This document shows, piece after piece, positions 11,053-23,103 of a stretch of 64,000 nt of DNA. The stretch comes from Anisodus tanguticus (lineage: Eukaryota > Streptophyta > Magnoliopsida > Solanales > Solanaceae): assembly GCA_034509755.1 (NCBI GenBank), contig CM067541.1, positions 546,001 through 610,000 of the forward strand, in the 5' to 3' direction. The position numbers and the translations under genes were made by a program. How positions within the stretch are numbered: the stretch's first letter is position 1; every line of letters begins with the position of its first letter. The notes beneath the pieces were generated by a model, which saw only the letters and a list, made by a program, of their open reading frames with translations, was not told the origin of the DNA and ran no database searches.

Positions 11053-11252
11053 CATATTCTGCACAAATCGGTCATGTGCCATTAATTAGAACTTGGTGTC
11101 CATGAAGTCAATAAGGAATTATTCTGCTTATGGAAAGTTGCTTTCCATTTCAGGAGGGCAGTTGCTTCCTCAGTGGAAGCAAAAGTAGCTGTAAAGAGAT
11201 ATAAGAGGGCAAAAAGCTGAAACAAAGAAAAAAATTTGGGAACCATTATCAT

Positions 11253-12179
11253 ATATTGCTAAACGATTATGAGTTGATTATTTTGGTTTTTGATGGATGA
11301 ACTTGGTGCAGGGCACACTATTTATATTGTAGTAAACCAGTACAAAACTTGCATGTAAAATACGGTGTAGAATTAGAAAGACTTCCAATTAAATTAAGTA
11401 GCAAAAGATTAGTACAAGGTAGCATTTAATTCAGACATGGACCTATCCAAGTGGTTAAGTCTTGTATATGCATACATTGTTCGCTTATCAATTCTCTTTA
11501 GACTGTTAAATAACCATAAAAAGGGCTCTGTTGTTAATCGTCTTAGTTTTGCTAATGATGTCGCTTTGTTTAGTTAAACAAAGAAAAGGAAGCCCGGTGC
11601 ACTAAGCTCCCATTATGCACGGGGAGAATGTCATTATGTTTAGTCTTATGAATTAATCTATCTCAAAAACTTATGAGCAAAATTTTGGTCATATATGGGA
11701 TAGTAGTAATGGAGATAAAATTATAGCAACATATCCTTTGGAGAACTAATGATAAAATCTCTTGCACCAACTTACTACTAGAAATAGAGGTTTTTTCGAC
11801 GGATATTCAATGGAAAATTTGTGTTCTAAAACATGATTTTCCCACCTTATTTCCACCGAACCAACTCACTGAAAAAATGCATTGTGGTAAACAGGTTTCC
11901 ATTAAAACGCAAAGAAACTTCTCAATTTTCTGTGTGAAAACATACTATTTAGATACATTCAGCAGGAAATAGTCACTAAACATTTTTCAGTGGAAAATTC
12001 AGTTAGAAAATAGAGATTTGTAGTAGCGACTTTGGAAATTAATTTAGCCACATTGAGGACATAAAGATTAAGCTTTCAAATGATTAAATCAAACTTTGAA
12101 TCCATAATAAACTGAGAATAAACACATTTCCATGGTCCCAAAACGAAAAAAAGAAACAAATAAAGTCAGAAAGACTTTG
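11253..12179. other. Intergenic region with a SINE scrap and a small TIR element
   Basis: The 5' flank of receptor copy B lies here. At 11587-11630 a short piece of a tRNA-derived SINE is visible (aagcccggtgcactaagctc). The rest up to 11770 shows no gene. A TIR element follows at 11773-12026. Confidence 0.4.
11773..12026. mobile_element. Small non-autonomous DNA transposon (MITE) with CTACTA-type ends
   Basis: The segment opens tactactagaaatagaggt and closes tagagatttgtagtag, giving imperfect inverted ends of the CTACTAnAAAT type. The interior repeats motifs such as cagtggaaaattcagt and tcaatggaaaatttgt. The ends resemble those of CACTA-type elements, but the target duplication was not resolved. 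No coding capacity. Confidence 0.45.
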
Positions 12180-14032
12180 AAAGTCCTTGTACGAGTTCAA
12201 ATGAAAGCTACAACACATAAATCCCGTTCTCTTTGAATTTTCATTAACTGTACGTATTCTTTACTCTGATTGTTTGAAGTGTAATTAGTTTTCCATTCAA
12301 GTCTTCTTCCTCTGGTTTAACACGGTTAGTGTTTCGCACAATAAAAACACTAGGTGATTTCTTTTCGTATGTTCTAACTTTAGTGGACAGAGTTACCTAG
12401 TACCTATTGCAGATATTCCGTGTAATCAGTTGACGTGCGCGTAAGTAGACAAGACACCACAATTATAAAAAAAAAATCAAATTTTGGACAAGCTAACCCG
12501 AATACCATTGCTATTGAAAAAAGGGCAATCAACGTGGAGAAATTATTAAGGAAAGAATTATCTTCATATGCTTCTTTAATTTTAGGAACATGGATTTTGA
12601 ATTATCCTCATATCAATCAATTCCAAATTTAGAAGATGTTGTCAGGATTCTCAAGTCAAAGCACAAATCTTTAGTCTTGCCAAGGAAATGCCAGTTGGTT
12701 TATTTTGTCTAAGAAAATAAATTATTTTGTTTTCTCTTCTTTCTTGTCCAAGTACATCTACATTTATTTTTTAAAATAAAATAAAACAATCAAAAAAAAA
12801 AAAAAAAAACCTGTATCCAAAACCAAATCGTACTCACCGTGCGAAGAAAAAAAGACAAAAGGCAAAACACTTTTAATTAAAAGAAAACAAAACATTATTT
12901 TTGGTCTAAACACCATAACATAACATATTTCTTATTGAAATTTTTCATTAACGAGAACGATAGTATTTTGTTTAACAATAACACAAAAGTATATTACATG
13001 TACATCACATTTACCAAATTTATTTCATATACATATAATAAAAATCTCACTCGATCAAATCAACCCACTTGTAAAATACTTATGCAGAGACTTCTAGTTA
13101 ATGAGACCATTCAAGAAGCAATCACGCTCATGAGATAGGAGTCATCTTTTATAAGGAGTATTTTATCCCTATAGGGGATCCAACAATAATTGTGCAATCA
13201 TTCCCACAATAATTGAAATCGGCTATATAAATTCTTACTGATAACATTATTTCATTCAAATCATCTCATGCGTGAAATGTGAGGATTCATCATTATGTTT
13301 CATGTCCAAAAAATAATGAGTTCAGCTGAACCCGTTATTTATGGGCGGCATCCGACTCTTAAAAAAAGCAAAGGAAATTAAGACAAGAAAGATAAATTAT
13401 GAATGGAAATGTGTTGTATTTTCTAAGTCTTGCCGTGGAAATTTCAAAAGAAAGCTACTTAACATACAAATCCCTTTCACTTTGATTTTTCATTTATGTT
13501 TACTCATAAAGTGAACGTACTCTTTACTCCAAATTCCCAAGGATCATGAGTTAATTACCCATTTAAGTCTTCTTCTACTTTTTAACTATTAAAAATCTTC
13601 TTTTTTGTGTGTGTTGCTCCCCACGGGAAATAAAAAGTACAATTTACTAGAGCGTAAATGATGATCTCAATTTATTTTATTGAAACATAAATTATTCAGA
13701 CTGATGAGTCTATATTGAGAATTATAGGTGCTAAGAGGAGAAAATCAAAGTGGAGAAAAAACATTCTTCATATGCGATTAATTTCAAGTTTAGAAAATAT
13801 TGTCATTCTCAAGTCAATGCACAAGTCTTACAACAAAATAAATAGGTATTTTTTTTCTTTTGCTTCTTTTTCTCTTGTCCAAACACATCTATATTTGAAA
13901 AAACAAAATAATCAAAACATGAAATAGATTCCCTCCGCCAATTGGATCTATCAACTTGTTGCCTACGGATTAAATACTAAAAGACTTCTAGTTAACGAAA
14001 CCATTCAAGAAGCAACCACATCAAAGAAGATA
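12180..14032. repeat. Diverged tandem segmental duplication
   Basis: Two related segments, about 12180-13140 and 13395-14032, share the same order of landmarks. These are: a ctactttttactccattca-like block and aagtcttcttc (12300, 13565); tggagaaa with ttcttcatatgc (12535, 13752); tctcaagtcaaagcacaa against tctcaagtcaatgcacaa (12650, 13810); and gacttctagttaatgagacc against gacttctagttaacgaaacc (13088, 13983). The second copy is shorter. No protein is recognised in either; the short open frames have no family features. Confidence 0.55.
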
Positions 14033-15580
14033 AAACAATGTCCATTGGCGTTATCATAGGGTGATTTGCACAAATAGGATTTTTTGATGCCACTATTTAA
14101 AAATTTAACCCCATTAGAAGAAATAGTGCAAAAATAATTGTCGCAAAAATCTGACGGATTGACAAGATTTTTTATATTATATCGGACAAGACTTCCTAGA
14201 TAGTGAGCTATGTTGATCGTCAAGATCTTGGCCACAAATCCTGGCAAAATTGCCGAAGATTTCAGTCACAAGACTTGACATAGCAATAAGTTATGGTGAT
14301 CATCAGGAATTAGCCAAAATTTCACGATTATCATAACTTCTTGTGTAGAAATTCCAGCAACGTGTTTTTGCTTGAAAATGAATCCAAATTTGATATCCAG
14401 TCTTGGACTCATCAATTTTCACTTGTTAGATTCAACTCAAACCTTCAAAAATTATTATTCACTATGTTTTCTCTGCTAACAAGCTCAGTAAAACTCAACA
14501 ATGATGTTCTTCGGGTTTCTTCAACAAAAGACAATCCAAAATAATCAAAGGATAAGCAACATGTCTTCAATATTTTTTACTGCACACATGAAGAAAATGC
14601 ACAAGGAAGAGGAGATATCTTGGCAAATGTATATATTTATACAACTTCTCTTAAAAGGTCAAAATTTAAACACGCCTTTCAAAAGGCCATCCCACATAAA
14701 TTCCTAATCATCATACGAACCAGTAGCAGATCCAACAATGGGTTCGCAAATTCAAGGTAACCCATTCTTTGGTGCCAAATGCTATATGCAAGTATATGTG
14801 TGCGAGTGTACACATGCAAGAATCAAATATAAATAGAGATACATATATATTTCAGAACTCACAACGTCTAATTCCCAAAGTTGTGACTCATATAATATTA
14901 CTTTGCCTCTTCTACTACTTCGTCAAGCTTGCTTGGGCACCACCGTTATCCAGAATAAAGAAAGAAAGAAAAATACAAAGTGCATCCTGCATGGGATTCT
15001 GAAATAGGTCTGTCCAATATAATGGATAGATGGTGTTTCAGGCAGTAATTAAGTTCACTGTGATATACAAATTACCAATCAAATACTCCCTTGAAAACAC
15101 AACCATCTTTGCAATGCAATATCAAATGAAAACCAACATAAATAGGTGAAGAAATGACCAACTTATCTCTTGAGTCCCATTATCGTTCAAGTAAAGCCAA
15201 TTTGTTTTGTTTTAGGTACTAACGATTAGGGGAAGGTTCAGTTGGCTATTTGTTTCAGCAATCAAAATATATCGCTACCAACTACTTACGAGAAAAAAAT
15301 AGCTCATCACCAATCTCGCCGCATTCACATACAAAGTTTATAACTGATGCAATCAGACACTTGTTACATGTATAAAGGTTCTTCCACAATTCAGATACAA
15401 AGTTATCCGGGGATGGACTCATAAGAGACTCCATAAATCATTCTTCTTTCTCAGATCACATCACAAATATTAGAATATATCAATAAGAACTTCTAGATAA
15501 ATAACTCTTCAGTATCAAATTTACACGCATCATTTAATCAGTTACCTTGATAAAAATATGTTCAATGTCCAGTGTATAAA
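14033..15580. other. Intergenic / 3' flank of the PUB4-type gene, no gene seen
   Basis: AT-rich sequence with only short, compositionally biased open frames. The last few hundred bases before 15580 should include the 3' untranslated region of the minus-strand U-box gene. No repeat with clear ends was found. Confidence 0.35.
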
Positions 15581-18576
15581 TCAGCCCCTCCCTGCATTAC
15601 CATGCCGTTGGTTTCTGAAGTAGCTAAGAAGTCCCTGAGCCTGCATGTACCCACACATGTATATTTTAGAATACTTGAACTACAATAGAAGGAAGTGTGA
15701 GGTAGAGGTGGCAAAATTAGCCCATGGAAACATAACCCGCCCAACCCGCCAAGGTTTGGACTGGTCATTGACCTGCCCATTTATTAGCTCAGCCTATTTC
15801 ACCCCAATAAACTTTTGGGCGGGTTATCAGCCCAATTTGACCCGCCCAAATTCATCCCAACCTGCCCATTTGACACCCGTAATGCGAGTTTTTGCAAAAT
15901 CGTACCTTTTCTCTGGCTCTTGGGGTGCCAGACTGTGACAATGCAACTAACGGAGGTACAGCTCCTTCCTGGAGAACCATGTTGCAGAACCTGCTACTGT
16001 TAGTGCATAATTGCAACAAAGCAGCTGCTGCATTCTCCTTACCTCTCGCAGAACCCAGCTCAACAACCTCGACCAGAACAGGAATCCCTCCTTCCTGACC
16101 GATTGCTGCTCTTCCCTCGTGAATGGTTGCAAGATTTGATAAAACAGCAACAGCCTTGTCAACCATCCCAGCTGCAGGATCCATCAACTCTACGAGAAAC
16201 TTTACAGCACCCGCCTGCACAATGCGAGCCTTGTTTTCATGAAGTATTGACAAGTTAAACAAGGCTGTTGCTGCGTCCTTCTTGCCCCTCGGAGTTCCAT
16301 TTCCCAATAAATCCACAAGAGGTTTGATAGCCCCAGACCTCCCAATCTTCATCTTGTTATCCTCAATCACAGAAAGACTAAAAAGTGTAGCAGCAGAGTT
16401 TTCTTTAGCCTCGGGAGTTCCCGTGTGGAGGACATGAATCAGGGGTTCAATTGCATCAGCATTTGCAATCGAACACTTGTTGTTGTCGTTAATTGATAAG
16501 TTGAGAAGTGTGGTAACAGCATTTTCCTGTACTTTCATGTCCTCTGAATGAAGTAAGTTGACCATCAAGTTGATAACACCGCAGTTTGCAATTACAATAC
16601 GATTATCCATATTGTGCTTGGCAAGTAATCGGAGTTCAGCTGTGGCATCTCTTTGCACATCAATGGAATTGCTATTCAAGTCCTGAACCAACTTCTTAAC
16701 TTGCTCCTCAACTTCCAAAAGATCAGCCCTTCTTTCAACTGTAGTAGAAGAAATTATTCTAGGAAACCTCTCAGAAGGTCTACGCCAGATGGATTGATTT
16801 CGACCTCTTGTCTCCAGCATGGATGGGAATTCCAGCTCCCTTCGTAATGGAGCATCAGGCTGGGATTCTGACAGATCCGCTGAAGCATCAGTCACAGCCG
16901 CTGCTGACCTTGAAAACACTTTGTTTCCATCACCAGGAATTGCAGGTGAAAAGTTTGAATCAGATAGTGTGCTGGGTGCTGAGGTGGTTCGATTATGACC
17001 TACAAGGGAATGTTCATCGGTTTCTAACATACTATGACCATGTGAGCTTGTCTCTCCAGAATGGGCCATCCGTTCTTCAGAACTCTTAATATAGATCCTT
17101 TCAACATCCAGAGCAATATTACTAGCCACTCCAGGTAAAGAATCTTCCGGAGATGATCCTTCTCTTTGGTTTATACTTGATGAAATCAAACTCTTCCTTG
17201 GAGAACTTAAAGAGCGAACAGAATCGAGTGACGAAGAGTGATTGCCCTTAGGAAGGGGAAAACCCTGGGTATCCCTGGGCACACTAGAATCTGCATGTGC
17301 TAGAAGTGAAGATGGCTGGTTCAAGCTCAGAGATTTCATCGGATCAGGCAGCTTTACATTGTTTGATTCACACCAATTTGCAATAAGTGCCTTAACAGTG
17401 TAATTAGGAATGAGATTTGTATGCCCCAGCATTTGCCTTGTCTTAGGACAAACAGTAATACCGAGATCAATCCATTTCCTTATAAAAGCTCGCTCATAGG
17501 TTTGTCCAGAAGCAACAATTACAGGGTCGGTCATCAACTCAAGTGAGAGGGGGCAGCAAAAATCAGGTGGTATCGGCACAGGCGTGAAGGTTTGAGATTG
17601 TTCCATTGTGACGAAGCAGTCATGCATATGGGAAACAAGAGCTATAATTTGCTCAATACATTCAACTTCCTCAGTCTTTTCAGCTTGTTCAGCATTCTCC
17701 TTCAATTTTTCAAGGGCCACAAGTTCAATCAAAAGCTCTTGGTTTGACTTCAATCTTAGGCAATCGACAATTTTTGCGAAGCTGTCTGAGTTTGCTCCCA
17801 AGCCTTCCATTTGAGCCTTAATAGCCTTTGTAATAGTCATGGACATCAGTTCATAATCCACATACTTAATTTTCAGTATACAGTGCTGCAATCCAAATAT
17901 AAGAGATCCACTCAGGAAGGGAAATCCCATAAGTAAGGGCAAATAGAAGGGAAAAGAAGATCAGGAACAACCTGTTTTGGCTCCTACCTCAAGAGATGTC
18001 AAAGTTGTATCAGCAGGAAGGAATTGATGAGAAGATTTAAGTAGCTCAAGAATTTCAAGACTACATGTTCGAATTTTCACAATCAGTGATTCAGCTTGCA
18101 GGACCTATAGATCATCAATACATAAACAATATAAATATATTTGCTCATAGTATTAAAATGCTAAACAATATAAATATATTACCTTATCAAAAAAAACAAT
18201 ATAAATATATTTGCTCATAGTATTAAAATGCCTTAAAGGTAAGGAATAAATGGACTATCTGTTTATCCAATAAATAAAGAGCATAGATCTCGGAACATAC
18301 AAAATAAACTTTACTGCCCAATGGTTGCCAGGTATCACACAGCTCCCTCAGTTCATCAACATATTGAGAAAGTCCGGCAAATGCTTTCTGAAGCAGCTCA
18401 CTGGAAGCTGCTTCAACATCAACAATGGCCTCAAGAATCGGCTTTAAAATCTTCAATAGATCCTCAGTCTTGCAATAGTACCTCTGAACTAGTAAATCAT
18501 TTATGCTTTCACTTGATGATAAATGGAAAAATTGGGTGATGTTGTTGAGAAGAACTTTTAACAATGATATCTCCAT
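15581..18576 (-). CDS. PUB4: U-box/ARM-repeat E3 ubiquitin ligase, PUB4 type, 810 aa
   Basis: Plant U-box ligases of this class attach ubiquitin to signalling partners at the membrane or in the cytosol; PUB4 members act in meristem, anther and immune signalling. Coding exons on the minus strand are 18301-18576, 17988-18104, 15906-17885 and 15581-15640, all GT-AG and phase-consistent (276+117+1980+60 nt). Residues 1-230 form the helical N-terminal (UND) domain. The U-box is about 235-309 (DFCCPLSLELMTDPVIVASG, then GQTYERAFIRKWID). A Ser-rich linker follows, and ARM repeats cover about 510-800 (NLLHSEDMKVQENAVTTLLN, HENKARIVQAGAVKFLVELM). The last exon ends RNQRHGNAGRG, as in PUB4 homologues. 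Length fits the family (Arabidopsis PUB4 about 826). No break seen. An acceptor at 18582 just before the ATG shows that a 5' leader intron exists. A MITE sits in the last intron. I call it PUB4 by architecture and C-terminus; a close paralogue is possible. Confidence 0.93.
15702..15880. mobile_element. Small hAT-type MITE in the last PUB4 intron
   Basis: Left end tagaggtggcaaaattagcc and right end (reversed) tacgggtgtcaaatgggc form inverted ends of the TAGRGGTGKCAAA type. The flanking octamers gtgtgagg and atgcgagt match at 5 of 8 positions, as expected for an old 8-bp duplication. The interior is rich in gggcgggtt-type repeats. The ends resemble those of the larger element at 28582-29392. 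Confidence 0.55.
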
Positions 18577-18787
18577 TGCACCTGGTCAATTCCAAAAAGT
18601 AGTAATCCTCAGTTAACTTAACCGAGCACAAAACCTAAATGACAAAAGATGAATGCATAAAGTATATGGTAAATTTATTTTATAGATAATAATGCTGAAA
18701 ATTCACAGAAAGAACGTCAGTGATATGTGTTTGTGTCTGTGCGCGCACACATATGACTGCAGCTAAATTATAAATTTGATTAATAAC

Positions 18788-19048
18788 CTGTTTGGTCAAG
18801 CTTCTAGGAAGCCAAAAGTGCTTTTTAATGTTGAGGTGTTTGGTCAAGTTTTAAGAAAAAAAGTAGTGAAGTACTTTTGAAACCTTGGTCAAACACAAAT
18901 TCTGCTCTAATATTGGCAAAAGTACTTTTCAAATTGATATGTCAAACACATACGGCTACTTTCAAAAATACTTTTTTGAAAAGCACTTCTGATAAAAAAT
19001 ACTTTAAAAGAAGCAGATCTTCGAAGCTCGGCCAACAAGCTATAAGAG
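18788..19048. mobile_element. Foldback-like MITE (GTTTGGYCAAGCTT ends)
   Basis: The left end ctgtttggtcaagcttctag is matched in inverse by the right end gaagctcggccaacaagcta. The interior is full of aagtacttttgaaa / aaaagcacttctgat motifs that pair with each other. A relative occurs at 61645-61975. This pattern is a common Solanaceae non-autonomous element; it codes for nothing. Confidence 0.55.
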
Positions 19049-20544
19049 AACTGCATCTTTTAAGGTTCTAAAATCAAGGGTGCCAATATGAGCAGTTTAA
19101 TTTTTTGAAACCCCTCTTAGTTTCTGTGACTTACAGCTTAGTTTTGTCAATCAACATCATATAGGCATAACCACATAGTATTCAAGGGATCTCTAGATCA
19201 TGGCACCACATCTAAACTTCCACTGCCGAATTGCTCTTTGTTATCTGTAACACATCTATATTAAATAAAACAAGAACCGAATCATTATGCCTTAAAACTA
19301 ATCCAGATGACGATCCCTAGTCTCATAGAAAGGACTTGCTTGAAGCTTTGTTTGACCATATTTCCTTTAATGAAGGAGTCAACATTTGTTTCATTATGAA
19401 CTCGACAGCTGCCAAATACTTTGGAAAGATGCTTAAATGTTGGGAACTGAATTGAGCAAGAATTTCTAATTTCTTATGCTTCCACCTTTCTACTGATGCC
19501 AATCTCAGATAAAATTTCTATTAAACACCACATTTTAGAAGAATGTACAGCTAATCATAGAACAACAAACAACTACTAAATACTAATACTACGCTCAATC
19601 CCAGGCTAGTTGGGGTCAGTTATATGAATCCTAAGTAAACATGTTGCTCCATTTAGACATGCATCTACCCAATATTTGAACATTTAGATTATCTAGTACT
19701 AGAAGTCCTACATTTACTACTGACTTACAAATCGCTAATAAGACTAAAAGATTCTTAACAAACATTGACGTAATGAAAACATACAAACATAACTACATTC
19801 ATCCCAAACAATTGATATCGTTAACATGGTTTTATTCCATTAGTCTACATGGATTCCAAGAGATTGCTAGTCCTTCTAGACAACTTGTCGATGAGATTTT
19901 AGATTTACCTTGTCCATTTTAACAATTTCAATAACCATGATTTCAAATCTACAAAGCGATGCATCTGGAGATTGGGGTAGGCGACATGATCAAACCGTCT
20001 CTAACGATTTATTTTCATTTTAGCCTCTGTGTGTGTGACTTGTATCTTATGCCAAATGTGGTCATTTCTAACCTACTGTCTAATCTTGTATGCCTCCACA
20101 TCCATAAAGCCATAATTTTCATTGTTGGGTTACACTGCTTGTAATGTAACTTTTAATATTTAAAAGAAAACTACTGACATTGTAGTTATCTTCCGCACAA
20201 GATGAGGTATAAAATCTATGGACCTATAAAAGAATGGTTGCTAAAACCATCAGAAACAATTGGCAATAAAGTTCTATTTTTGTTTTGTTAAAGTGACGAT
20301 GGGCAACTAAAGAAAATGTGAATAGAAAGAAGATCGAATTCAAAGAGATAGATGATATAATTCAATGCATTATGATCTATAGGTTGATATGGGATAACTC
20401 TTTCTCTTAACATCCACTGCAATGGCCATCATTGTAAGAATATTAAAGAAAGGGTCACTAAGATAGTAAATTGATACACTTAAATGTTGCAACATAAGAA
20501 TGATGAAAAGCTTTGTGTCTTGCTCACTCTGGTAATATATAGTA

Positions 20545-20772
20545 CTCACTCCGTCCCAATTTAAGTGTCCTACTTTTCTTTTTGGTCTGTCCCAAAATGA
20601 GTGTCTCTTTCTATATTTAGTAAGTATTCCAATTCCAAGGCAAGTTTAAGACCACAAGATTTAAAAGACCCCACACATCTTTAATTTAAGACCACAAGAT
20701 TCAAAAGTCTCCCGTTATTTCTTAAACTCCGTATCAAGTCAAACTAAGACACTTAAATTGAGACGGAGGGAG
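20545..20772. mobile_element. Stowaway-like MITE
   Basis: Opens ctcactccgtcccaatttaa and closes ttaaattgagacggagggag, an inverted repeat flanked by TA on both sides. The two ends pair for roughly 35 bp. Confidence 0.8.
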
Positions 20773-21633
20773 TAGTTGTTAGTAAGCACATAATATCATG
20801 TTTACATTTTTCCAATGTAAACTAAGACGGACAGTATTAACAAAAATAGTTCACAAACTTACAAGCAAAATAGCCTGGAAGGTGAGGTCCTATCCAGGGT
20901 GATTTGGTTCGTAGCAGCCCAAGTATATACAAGAGTTCCTTTTACACGCTACGCTACCCTCGGCGATCCAAGTGTAGAAAAATGAGAACTGAAGGATATA
21001 CTAAAACAAGCTTATTTAAATATAGCTGTCTTATTCAAATATACCATTTTTTTCCTTTTTTAAATCATGGTGGTGTTACAAAAAATGCAGGAAAAGGTCA
21101 TACCAAACTTAGACGGATGCACGTTAATACTAGATTAGGAAAAGAATTGCTAGTGGATTTACCAAGCTCATAAACTAGTTGAGCTTGTCATCCGATCAGA
21201 AATGGCGCTACCATTATATGTCAACATATTTTGGAAATGGTAAAGAAAAGAATACTGAAAGTTCCACAAAATGTCAACTTGAATATGTGCGACGAAAACA
21301 TGCTTGTCAACCCATCATCTGAAAGATATAGAGGGTGTAAAGAAGAGAATATAACCCAAATATACAGGTGATAGAAAAATGCGAGTAAAGGATAGCCACT
21401 TGGAAGAACAATACTTATCCATGCGGAAGACTCACCTTAATTAATAGTGTGCTAGATGGCACACATGTGTACTAAATGCCCATAAATGTGATGCCTACTA
21501 GTGAGGTGAAAGATCCAGATAAGTTGAGAAGAGATTTCTTGGTAGGAAATCCATAAACAAGGAAATTTCACCTAATTAAATGGTCCATTGTTACAACTCT
21601 CAAAAAAATGTAGAGGCTCTGGGATAAAAAGTA

Positions 21634-21922
21634 CGTCATCTATTCCATTTTATATGACTCTTTTCTTTTTAGTCTGTCTAAAAAAATGACATTTTTCTAT
21701 ATTTTGGAACTCCTTAACTTTAAACTTCCCCACTTTATCCATAATGACATACTCTTATTGCCATAGAAATGCCATGCCATGTTTAAAACCATATGTGCTA
21801 AGGTTTTTTTTTTGATTGGTTGGTGAATTCTAAGGGTACTTTTGTATGTGCCAAAAGTCTTTCTTTCTTTTTAAACTACATGTATAGTCAAATACCTCCA
21901 AAATAAAATGAAGCAGAGCAAG
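21634..21922. mobile_element. Degenerate Stowaway-like MITE
   Basis: The left side (tctattccattttatatgac, then tctgtctaaaaaaatgac) and the right side (ccaaaataaaatgaagcaga) look like worn MITE ends of the family seen at 20545. Borders are uncertain. Confidence 0.35.
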
Positions 21923-22215
21923 TATATAGTTACATAACAGAATCCTACACTTTAAATGGCTACGGAGATTTGGTGATGAAAAACAAGCCTTTGGAGGGAT
22001 GTAATCAGAACCAAATATGGAATGGAGGGCCCATAAAGCATGAGAACAATAATTTCCCCAAATAGGGTCATCCCATGGAGAAACAAAGGAATAACTCGGG
22101 TGATTTTAATAAGAGGACACAAACAAGAAGGCAGGAAAGAACTAATAAATCCCTTTAAAGTTCACTCTTACTTAACAAAAAGGTAGAAAATCAGCTTCTC
22201 TGCATATATCTATTA

Positions 22216-22433
22216 CTCCCTCCGTCCCAAAAATATTGTCTTACTTCCCTTATTTGTCTGTCCCAAAAAGATTGACACATTTCTATATTTAGAAATAATT
22301 TAACTTTATGAGATGATTTACAGCCACACAAACATCTAAGGCTTATTTTGGACCACACATTTCAAATGTCTTCCTTTATTTCTTAAACTCCGTGCCAAGT
22401 CAAACTAAGACAATATTTTTGGGACGGAGGGAG
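22216..22433. mobile_element. Stowaway-like MITE
   Basis: Opens ctccctccgtcccaaaaata and closes tatttttgggacggagggag, a near-perfect inverted repeat flanked by TA. An internal line (agccacacaaacatctaagg) recurs at the right edge of the window, 63929 onward. Confidence 0.85.
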
Positions 22434-23009
22434 TACTAGTTTTCTAGTTTCACATACTTAAAAACAGCCTAGCTTCCTAATTAGATGAGCCCTCTGTCTT
22501 GCCCATTGGAACTGTTATATCGATTAAAAACTCTAGAGGTGCCTTGAATATCTCTTTCTCAGTTCCTCAGATTCCTTTCTCTAATGAACTTATAATTTCC
22601 CTCTCTCATTCTCTTTGCCCGTTAACGGAAGCAAGATGATTTTACTGCAACATTCCCACCGTCTTTGATCTAAATACACCCTCCCCATTAGCATTTTTGA
22701 AACAGTTAATGCACCTAACCGAGTCGGCATTAAAAGTTAAAAAGAAAGACACAGATATAATTGTGTTAAACATGTCTAAGAACATTCAACTTAACAGCAA
22801 TCCCCAACAGCTCCACGAAATCTGAAAAAAATTACATGATGTTATAAAAAAAAATTCAAACGTGTTTGTCAACTCAATATTTACATTCGCAAACCAAAAT
22901 TGATGGTGAATTATGTGGGCTCAAAAGCCATGAAACCATCAGGATTTCCATGGGTCAATAAAAGGCCTTGAAATTTCAAGCACCTATAAACCCTAATTCA
23001 CGACATAAA

Positions 23010-23103
23010 AAAGGGCAGCCCGGTGCACTAAGCTCCCGCTATGCGCGGGGTCCGGGGAAGGGCCGGACCACAAAGGTCTATTGTATGCAGCCTTACCTTA
23101 TAA
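23010..23103 (+). mobile_element. tRNA-derived SINE, 5' part
   Basis: The segment aagggcagcccggtgcacta, then gctcccgctatgcgcgggg and tccggggaagggccgg, is the head of a widespread Solanaceae tRNA-related SINE. It breaks off after cagccttacctta, before the 3' half. Related copies are at 11587, 25171, 48500 (reverse) and 59189. Confidence 0.65.

Larger units (their letters stand above)
8990..11252 (-). pseudogene. LRR receptor-like protein pseudogene, copy B (Hcr9-like tail), split by a Copia fragment
   Basis: On the minus strand the gene begins at ATG 11252 with a signal peptide and LRR N-cap (LFALLYLFTATFASTEEATA, then LLKWKATF) and hits a stop after 56 residues (11082). Sequence from about 11052 to 10235 is a Copia LTR plus gag. 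Receptor sequence resumes at about 10234 (ILDLGRNNLKGEIPQCFGN) and continues through LRRs, with frame breaks, to a stop at 9411. It then resumes as DQESNSEFLKDFWKAALMGY and GSGLCIGLSIVYFMISTGN, a single transmembrane helix with a basic cytoplasmic tail (RRRKKQRHQRNNRRRNN) ending near 9048. The family senses apoplastic elicitors. This copy lacks most N-terminal LRRs and has several stops. Confidence 0.8.
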
